A DNA stretch of 64,000 nucleotides, taken from NCBI GenBank assembly GCA_035405785.1, contig DAONJS010000011.1, positions 1 to 64,000 on the forward strand, in the 5' to 3' direction. This DNA comes from BPGX01 sp035405785. GTDB taxonomy: Bacteria; Bacteroidota; Bacteroidia; B-17B0; Aurantibacillaceae. A program made the position numbers and the translations under genes. Below are positions 17,259-25,097 of this stretch, piece by piece (the first letter of the stretch is position 1; every line of letters begins with the position of its first letter). The notes below the pieces were generated by a model. The model saw nothing but the letters and a program-made list of their open reading frames with translations. It was not told the origin of the DNA and searched no databases.

Positions 17259-18973
17259 AAAACTTCTTCAAATTGAGATTGATAAATTTCTTTGTAAAAT
17301 TTACCATTATTTAATAATTGCTGATGTGTTCCAACTTCAACAACTTTTCCCTGATGCATTACTATTATCTGATGAGACATTTGAATAGTAGATAAACGAT
17401 GAGCAATAATGATGGCTGTTTTATCCACTAACATTTTTTTCAAAGTGTTTTGAATCATTTGCTCTGTTTGAGAATCAATCATTGATGTGGCTTCATCTAA
17501 AATAAAAATTTCTGGATGATGAATGTATGCTCTTAAAAATGCTATAAGTTGTTTTTGCCCAGATGATAAATTACTTCCTCTTTCCTGAATAATATAATCA
17601 TAGTTGTTTTCTAATTGCATAATGAATTCGTGCAATCCTATTTCTTTTGCAATTTGTATAATATAATCTTTTGAAATATCTGAATTAAAAAGACGAATGT
17701 TATCTAAAATAGAAGCATTAAAGAGATGTGGATCTTGCAAAATCACAGCAATTTTTTGTCTTAATGAGTTTAATTGATATTCTGAAACAGGAATGTCGTC
17801 AATTAAAATTTCTCCTTTTTTTACATCATACAAGCGGGTAATTAAATTGATAAGTGTGGTTTTTCCAGAACCAGTATGACCTACAATGGCAGTGATTTTT
17901 TTGGCTGGTATAAACAAATTTATATCTGTCAAAACTTTTACATCTTTATCCTGATAATAAAATTCTACATTTTTAAAAGTAATTCCTTTTTGAAGAGTTT
18001 GAAATTTAATTTTTCCATCATTTAATTGTGGTATTTGTTCTTCCATTAAAGCATAAACTCTTTCAGCGGCTATTAAGCCCATTTGAAGAGTATTTAGTTG
18101 GTCTGCAAGCATTCTCAATGGACGAAAAAGCATTTGAGTCATCATTACAAAAAATGTAATTTCCCCTAATGAAATTTGTGGAATTAAAGACGATGTATAA
18201 ATAACAAGTGCAATGGCAATGCTTGATAATAACTCTAATACAGGAAAGAAAATTGAATAATACCAAATAGATTGAATATGAGCATTACGATGTTGTTTAT
18301 TTAATTTTTCAAACTTGTGAAATTCTTTTTCTTCTGCATTAAATTGTTGAACAATACTCATTCCAACAAGATGTTCTTGAATAAATTTATTCAAATTAGC
18401 AACAGCATTTCTAACTTGTGTAAATGATTTTTGAACAGCATTTTTAAAGAGCCACACCGAAATTACTAATAATGGTAAAACCACAAGAACTGCTATTGTA
18501 AGATATGCATTGATATAAAACATAGTAATGATAAAAATAATGATAGTGAATAAACTACCAATGATAGTAGTAAATCCATCAGCAAAAATTTCATTCATCG
18601 CTTCCATATCAGAAACAATCCTTGTAACTATTGTACCAACTGGCGTTTTGTCAAAATAAGAAACAGGTAAATTCAAAACATGTTGATATAATTTTTTGCG
18701 AGTAGATAAAACTAATTTCTGACCAAGAATTACTGAAATGACACTATTGATGTATTGTAAGATAGATTCTCCAAGCATAATAAGTATGAGCAATAGTCCG
18801 AATAATGTAATGTTTTGAGTTGATAAATGGTTGAGTATGTGATTGACAAGCAATGGACGAACAATTGATACAATAGAAATGAATATGGTTAAAAACATTG
18901 CAGAATAAAACCATTTTGGATAAGCAGAGAGTTCAGATAATATCTTGATAATTATATTTTTCTTTTTCATCAA
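17255..18973 (-). CDS. ABC transporter, fused permease and ATPase (exporter type)
   Basis: This 572-residue half-transporter has an MsbA/LmrA-like architecture. Six transmembrane helices lie within about 20-290, followed by a nucleotide-binding domain. The Walker A motif GHTGSGKTT is at 365-373, the signature LSSGQ at 469-473, Walker B ILDEAT at 491-496 and the H-loop histidine at 525. It probably works as a homodimer exporting lipids, drugs or peptides; the substrate cannot be read from sequence. It is monocistronic. The ~100 nt before truA hold no recognisable site. Confidence 0.92.
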   Translation of the reverse strand: MMKKKNIIIKILSELSAYPKWFYSAMFLTIFISIVSIVRPLLVNHILNHLSTQNITLFGLLLILIMLGESILQYINSVISVILGQKLVLSTRKKLYQHVLNLPVSYFDKTPVGTIVTRIVSDMEAMNEIFADGFTTIIGSLFTIIIFIITMFYINAYLTIAVLVVLPLLVISVWLFKNAVQKSFTQVRNAVANLNKFIQEHLVGMSIVQQFNAEEKEFHKFEKLNKQHRNAHIQSIWYYSIFFPVLELLSSIAIALVIYTSSLIPQISLGEITFFVMMTQMLFRPLRMLADQLNTLQMGLIAAERVYALMEEQIPQLNDGKIKFQTLQKGITFKNVEFYYQDKDVKVLTDINLFIPAKKITAIVGHTGSGKTTLINLITRLYDVKKGEILIDDIPVSEYQLNSLRQKIAVILQDPHLFNASILDNIRLFNSDISKDYIIQIAKEIGLHEFIMQLENNYDYIIQERGSNLSSGQKQLIAFLRAYIHHPEIFILDEATSMIDSQTEQMIQNTLKKMLVDKTAIIIAHRLSTIQMSHQIIVMHQGKVVEVGTHQQLLNNGKFYKEIYQSQFEEVF

Positions 18974-19072
18974 AAATTATTTTTAATTGTTTGGGACTGA
19001 TGGAAATTCATGATTGTAAACCACTGAAGGAATTGCATCTTTCTTTTGTATTTATTCTCAATCGTGTTTGTA

Positions 19073-19831
19073 TCATTGAATTAAAATTTCAGAAGGATAA
19101 ATTATTTTAGTAAGATGAAGGCCTACTGCAGGTGCAGAAAAACCTGCATTTTTTCTATCTTTAGAATGTAGAATATTTTCAAAATCAGAAAGAGATATTT
19201 TTTCTAAACCAATTTCAATAAGCGTGCCAACAATGGCTCTCACCATATTTCGCAAAAAACGATTTGCCGTTATAGAAAAAATAATCTGATGTTGTTGTGT
19301 TTGCCATTCAGCATCATAGATATTACACAAAGTGTTTTCATATTCCTGTGCGTTTTTTGTAAAGCAAGCAAAATCTTTGTGTTGTTTTAATATCTCTAAT
19401 GCCTGCAATATCAATGTGTGATTTAAAGAATAAGTGCAATACCATGAGTGCTGATATTTAAATGGGTCTTTTTTTTGATGAATAAAATAGTGGTAAGTTC
19501 GGGAAATAGCAGAATAACGGGCATGTGCAGAATCAATAACAGACAATATATTATCAATGGCAATATCATCGGGGAGCATGGAGTTCCACTTATAAATCCA
19601 GAAATCAAAAGAATGCGATGGCAATGTTTCAGATTCAAAATGAGCAAAAAATTCAGAAGCGTGAACACCCGCATCTGTTCTGCCACATCCTACAAGGTTT
19701 ACAGAATGTCTTAAAGTAACAGATAAAACATTAGATATAATTTTTTGAATGGTTTTATCAGTATTTGCCTGTGCCTGCCATCCGTTGTAATGAGTGCCAC
19801 AATACGATAGTTTTAAAAAGTATTTAGGCAT
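19073..19831 (-). CDS. truA: tRNA pseudouridine(38-40) synthase TruA
   Basis: The enzyme converts uridines 38-40 of the tRNA anticodon arm to pseudouridine. The protein has 252 residues, the usual length, and starts MPKYFLKLSYCGTHYNGWQ. The catalytic aspartate is in GCGRTDAGVHA (Asp53), and the C-terminal FLRNMVRAIVGTLIEIG block is conserved. It is the last gene of a leftward operon, starting 2 nt after the preceding stop. Confidence 0.96.
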   Translation of the reverse strand: MPKYFLKLSYCGTHYNGWQAQANTDKTIQKIISNVLSVTLRHSVNLVGCGRTDAGVHASEFFAHFESETLPSHSFDFWIYKWNSMLPDDIAIDNILSVIDSAHARYSAISRTYHYFIHQKKDPFKYQHSWYCTYSLNHTLILQALEILKQHKDFACFTKNAQEYENTLCNIYDAEWQTQQHQIIFSITANRFLRNMVRAIVGTLIEIGLEKISLSDFENILHSKDRKNAGFSAPAVGLHLTKIIYPSEILIQ

Positions 19832-19833
19832 AC

Positions 19834-20715
19834 TTAAAAGTTATAGTCCTTGTAATGTTTAGAAAATTCCTGTTCTTTGAATACAATATTTTTTTGGACA
19901 TCAAAATAATCATAACTTTCAAGCAATCCTTTATTATCATACAAATTGATGGAAACAGGCAAAAATGTTTTTGTATCTATATATAAAAATGCTTTTTTGC
20001 AATACATTTTAGGAACTAAAATGGTTGAATTTTTTTTAAGAAAACCAAATTCATTGTAAAGATTATTTATATCACGAATAATGTATTCATTGATATTTAA
20101 TTTTTTGGCAATGCTTGCTATTGTTTCTTTGTGTTGCACAATATATGGCTCATAGTCAAAATTAGAACTTTCATACATAAGTGTATAGCATTGTTTATTG
20201 TTTTTTTCGTGTATTCCAAGATAATGCAGATAGTTCAGATACTTTTCTTTTTCTTTTGATAAAGCAATTTGTATAGTTTTAGCAATATATTCAAAGCCCA
20301 ATTCGTGAATAGTGTAATGTTGATTTTTTTTCATCATAGCACCATTAGGGTCAAGAAAAATACTAATAGGTAAAGAAGGATGTTTTACTAATGCTTTATT
20401 ATCGTTTTGACCTTCAATGTAGAGTATTTGCAATTTTTTTTCGGGATTATTGAAGTATAATTTTTTTTGTGGGTAATAGGATATTTTGAAATAAGATGTG
20501 GATTTTAAATATTTAGATTGAAATCTTTCTAATGCTACAAGTTTTACTTTCAATGTTTTTATATTTTCTATTGAGTCAACCATTTGTTGTAAAATTTGAA
20601 TTGCAGAAATGGTTTCAGAATATCTTGTTTTAGAAACAGGATTAGGTTTAAGCATTGATACAATCAGAAAAAACAATATACTTATAATTGAGAATCGTTT
20701 TATTAATAACTTCAT
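19834..20715 (-). CDS. DUF1571-type secreted protein with an inserted LysM domain
   Basis: The 293-residue protein has an N-terminal hydrophobic signal or anchor (about 7-22). The first part (about 35-180) has the ALERFQSKYLKSTSYFKISYYPQKKLYF pattern of the DUF1571 family, probably a LolA-like half-barrel. Residues 191-236 (YIVQHKETIASIAKKLNINE to ILVPK) form a LysM peptidoglycan-binding motif. The fold then resumes with FLYIDTKTFLPVSINLYDNKGLLESYDY. A lysozyme-motif domain nested inside a lipid-carrier-like fold would tether it to the cell wall. It overlaps the upstream DUF4292 gene by 4 bp (ATGA). The assignment rests on pattern recognition. Confidence 0.75.
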   Translation of the reverse strand: MKLLIKRFSIISILFFLIVSMLKPNPVSKTRYSETISAIQILQQMVDSIENIKTLKVKLVALERFQSKYLKSTSYFKISYYPQKKLYFNNPEKKLQILYIEGQNDNKALVKHPSLPISIFLDPNGAMMKKNQHYTIHELGFEYIAKTIQIALSKEKEKYLNYLHYLGIHEKNNKQCYTLMYESSNFDYEPYIVQHKETIASIAKKLNINEYIIRDINNLYNEFGFLKKNSTILVPKMYCKKAFLYIDTKTFLPVSINLYDNKGLLESYDYFDVQKNIVFKEQEFSKHYKDYNF

Positions 20716-21593
20716 TTTATTTCAATTTTAGAATACGAATTTGGCACACGGAAAGAAAGATTTTGTGGTTTATTAATCTCAACTTTTGAATATTTTAAAT
20801 TAAAATCAAAAGGTTTTTGTGCTACAATTTTTGCCTTCAATGTATTTGGAAAAACAAGAGAATCAATGGTTTTAAAGTTTTCATAATCAACAATAAGTGA
20901 ATGATTATTTTTCAAATCAATAAACTGGTTGCGAATAATTTTGAATGAAACAGGATGAATAGAAATGATTTGTATGGGCTCTTTGGAAAAAAGTATTTCT
21001 TTTTCTTTCAATAATCTTTTTACTTTTCTTTTTTTGGTTGTGGTCAATAAATACAAGCAATTATTTTTATCATAAACGAGTTTAACTTTATCTTCTTCAT
21101 TGTAAAATTCTGCATTGTTTCCAAATAAAACAGATTGTATCAAATCAAGGTCTGCTGTGATGTTGAGTAATTTTGATATATTATCTATACTTCCGTAGTA
21201 ATATTGCTTTTTGGGGTAAATAATCATTTTTACAGAATCATTTGTAATTAAAATTTTTGCCACATCAAATAAATTAATGGCTTCAACTGTAATTAAAACT
21301 GCACTGTCTTTTTTTGAACGAATTTTTATATCAACATCCGTATCTTCACTATCAATAACTAATTTTGTTTCGGCTTTTGCATAAATCCACTCATAATTAA
21401 AAGTATTCTTTTGTAATTGTTCAATTAGATGTTTGGTAGATTTAATATTCAATTTGCATTTTTCGGTTGTGTCGGTTTTTTCAATATTTGTTTGTTTTAC
21501 TGTGCCTTTTTTGGTTTTACAAGAATATAAAGCAATAAAAATTAAGATTAGAAATATAGTGTATTGAAATAAAATTTTTGTTTTGGGTAGCAT
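20712..21593 (-). CDS. DUF4292 family lipoprotein
   Basis: This 293-residue lipoprotein has a lipobox (FIALYSC, Cys25) followed by Lys-Thr-Lys-Lys. The body contains the family's features: FNYEWIYAKAETKLVID with KDSAVLITVEAINLFDVAKILITNDSVKMI, then QSVLFGNNAEFY, ending in KYSKVEINKPQNLSFRVP. The family resembles LolA/LolB-type periplasmic carriers. In Bacteroidota it usually sits between a TPR protein and cell-wall genes, as here. It lies 6 nt after the TPR gene and overlaps the next gene by 4 bp, so the operon is tightly coupled. Confidence 0.85.
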   Translation of the reverse strand: MLPKTKILFQYTIFLILIFIALYSCKTKKGTVKQTNIEKTDTTEKCKLNIKSTKHLIEQLQKNTFNYEWIYAKAETKLVIDSEDTDVDIKIRSKKDSAVLITVEAINLFDVAKILITNDSVKMIIYPKKQYYYGSIDNISKLLNITADLDLIQSVLFGNNAEFYNEEDKVKLVYDKNNCLYLLTTTKKRKVKRLLKEKEILFSKEPIQIISIHPVSFKIIRNQFIDLKNNHSLIVDYENFKTIDSLVFPNTLKAKIVAQKPFDFNLKYSKVEINKPQNLSFRVPNSYSKIEIK

Positions 21594-21599
21594 AAAAAA

Positions 21600-23327
21600 T
21601 TAATCTTCTAAAGTTTTAGTATCAATTTTCTTTTGAAGTTTATCAGAATTATTTCCTGCTTCTTTTGCTTTTTTCCAGTATTCAAGGGCTTGATCAATTT
21701 TATTTAATTTAAATAAAACATCGCCATAATGTTCTAAAACCACACCTGATGCTTTTTTATCAATAATTGTTTGTAAAATATTTTCTGCTTCTTTATATTT
21801 TTTTTGTTGATACAACACCCAAGCATAAGTATCAATATAGTTAGGATTATTCGGAGAAATGTCTAATGCCTTTTTAATCATCTTTTCTGCTTTGTCTAAT
21901 TTATCTTTGCGTAGTGCAAGATAATAGGCATAATTGTTCAATACCAAAGCATTGTCGGGATTGATAGAAAGCACATTTTCAAAATACTTATCTGATTCTG
22001 AATAATTGCCCATTTGATTATAAATTTCTGCCAATTCTGTGTAAATAATTTCCAATAAATTATTGTTATCTAATGCGTAATCAATGGCTGATTTGTAGTA
22101 TTGTATGGCCTGTTCATATTCTTTTTTATATCTTAGTGCAATGCCTTTATACACATAAAACATTGCTTGATTAGGAAAAACTTCTAATGCCAAATCCGAA
22201 TGATGATTCAAAGAATCATACATCCCTTCTTCATATTCTAAAGAAAGTAATTGATCCCAGATAGCATATTTATTTTTACTCAACATAGCGGCTTTGTAGT
22301 ATTCTGTAATGGCTTGTTGTTTTTTGCCATCTTTTAGTAAATAATCTGCATAAATACTATGCGATTCAGGAGCAAGCGGATGAACATTCACAAAGGTTTC
22401 ACATAAATCAATAAGATTTTTATTATAGGTAGTATCCGTAGTTTTCATACTTGATGAATAAAGTTTAATCAAAATGGTGAGTTTTTCTTTTACTTCATAA
22501 TCAGGATTTAGAAATAATTTTTTCAAATGATAAAATGCTTTATCTAAATTGTTTTGAGAAATGTAATAATCATAATACACCAAATGAGATGTGCTATTCA
22601 AAGAATCTACACTTAATAATTCGCCTGCTAAATCTAATGCTTTACTGTATTCTTTATTCTTGTAAAACATTCCTGTTAATACTTCTTTGGCTTTCAAATC
22701 ATCGGGATATAGTTGCAGATATTTTTTTAACTCTGCTTCTACGGATTTTGATTTTCCCATAAAATAAAGCAACGTAACTTTTTCATACATTATATCAAAA
22801 TCATAACCCCACTTTTTTTCCATTTCATCTAACAACTTCAATGCTTTTTCAGGTTGATTATTCAATTCATATTCTAAAACTAATTGTTTATACAAATCCT
22901 GATTGTTTGGATATTTTTTTATCAAAGAATTTAATTCTTCAATTGATTTGTGATACAAATTATTTTGGTCATACAATTTAATGAGTGCAAAATGATACCA
23001 GATATTATCAGGATTTAATTTTACGGCTTTTTGAACAGATGCCAATGCTTCTTGTTTTCTGTTCATTAAACGATATAAATTACTTAATTCATACTGAACA
23101 GCGGCAGAGTTGGGTTCAATTTTTTCACATTGTTTCAAATACCATTCTGCTTCATTAAACTTTCCTAATAATCTATTTGTGCAGGCATCAATAAATAAAG
23201 ATGAAAGTTGTGCTTCTTTGTCATTTTCTGCAAATGGATTTTTAGTAACAGTCGTTTTTTTTGAAGAATGGCAACTTGCAAAAATACCTGAAAATACTAA
23301 TAATATGTAAGCAATGAGTTTGTTCAT
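21600..23327 (-). CDS. Tetratricopeptide-repeat lipoprotein
   Basis: This 575-residue protein has a signal peptide and lipobox (FSGIFASC, about Cys19). At least ten TPR units follow from residue 50 to the end. Typical examples are AAVQYELSNLYRLMNRKQEA, ALVLNNYAYYLALRKDKLDK and NYIDTYAWVLYQQKKYKEAE. TPR arrays mediate protein-protein contacts, so this is probably an envelope scaffold or assembly factor for the neighbouring DUF4292 and DUF1571 proteins. That conservation-of-context argument is the only functional clue. The gene begins 6 nt after the nucleotidyltransferase stop. Confidence 0.9.
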   Translation of the reverse strand: MNKLIAYILLVFSGIFASCHSSKKTTVTKNPFAENDKEAQLSSLFIDACTNRLLGKFNEAEWYLKQCEKIEPNSAAVQYELSNLYRLMNRKQEALASVQKAVKLNPDNIWYHFALIKLYDQNNLYHKSIEELNSLIKKYPNNQDLYKQLVLEYELNNQPEKALKLLDEMEKKWGYDFDIMYEKVTLLYFMGKSKSVEAELKKYLQLYPDDLKAKEVLTGMFYKNKEYSKALDLAGELLSVDSLNSTSHLVYYDYYISQNNLDKAFYHLKKLFLNPDYEVKEKLTILIKLYSSSMKTTDTTYNKNLIDLCETFVNVHPLAPESHSIYADYLLKDGKKQQAITEYYKAAMLSKNKYAIWDQLLSLEYEEGMYDSLNHHSDLALEVFPNQAMFYVYKGIALRYKKEYEQAIQYYKSAIDYALDNNNLLEIIYTELAEIYNQMGNYSESDKYFENVLSINPDNALVLNNYAYYLALRKDKLDKAEKMIKKALDISPNNPNYIDTYAWVLYQQKKYKEAENILQTIIDKKASGVVLEHYGDVLFKLNKIDQALEYWKKAKEAGNNSDKLQKKIDTKTLED

Positions 23328-23333
23328 TGATAT

Positions 23334-24353
23334 TTATTGTAATTCTATTTGTGAATAATCACTGATGTGCATGTTTAATAATGCTTGATTTTGTCCTGAC
23401 AATTGACAATTATTTCCTATAATACTTTGATGTATTCGTAATGAATTGATTTTAGTGTTTTTCATTACAATGCTGTTTTCAATTTGAGTATTTTGAATTA
23501 CAGAATTTTCACCAATACTTACATAAGGCCCAATCGTAGAATTTTCAATAACTACATTGTCTGCAATGTAGCAAGGTGGAATAATTTTGCTATTGATATT
23601 TTTGATGTTAGATGAAGAAACAGGATTATTTGAAATTAAAACTTCCCTGTGTGAATAGAGAGTTGTGTCTTTATTTCCACAATCTAACCACTTCTCAACA
23701 TTTTGAGAATACAGCGATAATCCTTTTTGCCGCATATTTTCCATTGCGTTTGTTAGTTGATATTCACCTTTTTCTTTAATGTTATTATCAATCAGATATT
23801 GCAATTCTGATTTGAGATTTTCACCATCCTTGAAAAAATAAATTCCAATAATTGCCTCGTTACTTACAGGATTTTCGGGCTTTTCTTCAAAGTATAGAAT
23901 CTTTTTATTCTCATCGGTTACTACAATTCCATATTGTTTTGGATTATCAACTTTTTTAGTCCAAATAATAGCATCTTTATTTATATCAATGTCAAAGTTG
24001 GCTTTGAATAAAGTATCTGCAAATGCAATAAGCACATTACCTTTTAAAGAATCTTTTGCACACAAAATAGCGTGAGCGGTGCCAAGTGCTTGAGATTGAT
24101 AATATATTTTACCTTTTGCCTGATACTTCTCTGCAATTTTAATTAAATCACTTTCTACTTGTTTTCCAAAATCAGGATGAATGATGAATGCAATTTCTTC
24201 AATAGGAATGTTTGAAGAGTTAAATACTTCATAAATTAACCATTCTACAATGCTTTTATCTGCAATAGGAAAAAGTGGCTTGGGTGTAGTAAGAGTAGAA
24301 GGACGCATTCTCGTGCCTTTGCCCGCCATTGGAATAATTAAGTTCATATTCAA
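23334..24353 (-). CDS. Sugar-1-phosphate nucleotidyltransferase
   Basis: This 339-residue protein has an N-terminal NTP-transferase domain with the signature MAGKGTRMRPSTLTTPKPL (residues 9-27). It also has the catalytic-site segments IAFADTLF and GEYQLTNAM. The C-terminal ~90 residues are hexapeptide repeats (IENSTIGPYVSIGENSVIQN) forming a left-handed beta-helix. It should make an NDP-sugar for surface glycan or cell-wall synthesis; glucose-1-phosphate thymidylyl- or uridylyltransferase activity is possible. A second in-frame ATG (third codon) could equally be the start. It is the first gene of the operon running to truA, with a -7 box just upstream. Confidence 0.9.
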   Translation of the reverse strand: MNMNLIIPMAGKGTRMRPSTLTTPKPLFPIADKSIVEWLIYEVFNSSNIPIEEIAFIIHPDFGKQVESDLIKIAEKYQAKGKIYYQSQALGTAHAILCAKDSLKGNVLIAFADTLFKANFDIDINKDAIIWTKKVDNPKQYGIVVTDENKKILYFEEKPENPVSNEAIIGIYFFKDGENLKSELQYLIDNNIKEKGEYQLTNAMENMRQKGLSLYSQNVEKWLDCGNKDTTLYSHREVLISNNPVSSSNIKNINSKIIPPCYIADNVVIENSTIGPYVSIGENSVIQNTQIENSIVMKNTKINSLRIHQSIIGNNCQLSGQNQALLNMHISDYSQIELQ

Positions 24354-24369
24354 AAGTATTTAGAAGTGG

Positions 24370-24377
24370 CAAAAATA
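24370..24377 (-). promoter_or_regulatory. -7 box of the nucleotidyltransferase-to-truA operon
   Basis: The minus strand reads TATTTTTG 17-24 nt before the start codon. It is in the divergent gap with the NlpC/P60 gene. Confidence 0.55.
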
Positions 24378-24496
24378 CAATTATTTTAATTCTATAAAGT
24401 AATGCTAAGTTGTAAAAGAATGTTATTTTAATTTCAAACATTACATATTTACAAAATCTACTTTACAAATCAGTATATTTATCCGACTTCAAACCT

Positions 24497-25000
24497 ATGA
24501 AAAAAATTCTATCTTACATATTGCTTGCTCTTATTATAGTTTCCTGTCATTCTAAAAAATCAACTGTTAGTTCTACTAAACATGCTAACTATGATTTAGT
24601 AAAAAATACTGTGCATAATTCAGATAAAGAAATGAATAGTTCTTTATACAAATTTATAGTTGAATGGTATGGTGTGCCTTACAAATATGGCAGTTGTTCA
24701 AAAGATGGTATTGATTGTTCGGGTTTTGTTAATTTGCTTTATAAAACTGTTTATTCTAAAACATTAGAAAGAAAATCTGATGATATTTTTCACAAACAAT
24801 GCAAGAAAATAAGCAAACAAGATGTTAGAGAAGGGGATTTAGTTTTTTTCAAAATTGATAGCAAGGAAATAACCCATGTTGGTGTGTATTTGAAAAATGA
24901 TAAATTTGTTCATGCTTCTACTAAAAAGGGCGTAATGATTAGTGATTTAAACGAGCCCTATTTTCAAAAGTATTTTTATGCTTTTGGAAGATTAAAGTAA
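24497..25000 (+). CDS. NlpC/P60 family lipoprotein (cell-wall endopeptidase)
   Basis: This 167-residue lipoprotein has a lipobox (LIIVSC, Cys17). The NlpC/P60 domain covers about 50-166, with the catalytic cysteine in GIDCSGF (Cys74), the histidine in THVGVYL (His127) and a third polar residue at His139. Such enzymes cleave the D-Glu to diamino-acid bond of peptidoglycan stem peptides. Its size matches the NlpC/Spr-type single-domain hydrolases. It is divergent from the envelope operon on its left. A degenerate box, TATATTTA, lies near 24474. Confidence 0.92.
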   Translation: MKKILSYILLALIIVSCHSKKSTVSSTKHANYDLVKNTVHNSDKEMNSSLYKFIVEWYGVPYKYGSCSKDGIDCSGFVNLLYKTVYSKTLERKSDDIFHKQCKKISKQDVREGDLVFFKIDSKEITHVGVYLKNDKFVHASTKKGVMISDLNEPYFQKYFYAFGRLK

Positions 25001-25030
25001 TTTAGTATCAACCTCATTTTTGTTTTTAAA

Positions 25031-25080
25031 AATACCCATTATTAGGTATTGTTTAGAATGGGTCTAAATAGTCATCTTTG
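25031..25080 (+). promoter_or_regulatory. Promoter with overlapping inverted repeats before the TonB-dependent receptor
   Basis: TTG at 25049-25051 and CATCTTTG at 25073-25080 (7 of 8 matches to the -7 box) are 21 nt apart. Two nested inverted repeats cover the -33 area: AATACC/GGTATT (25031-25036 and 25045-25050) and ACCCATT/AATGGGT (25034-25040 and 25057-25063). They could be an operator or a 3' hairpin of the upstream gene. Confidence 0.45.
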
Positions 25081-25097
25081 CCGCAAAATTTTATCTT

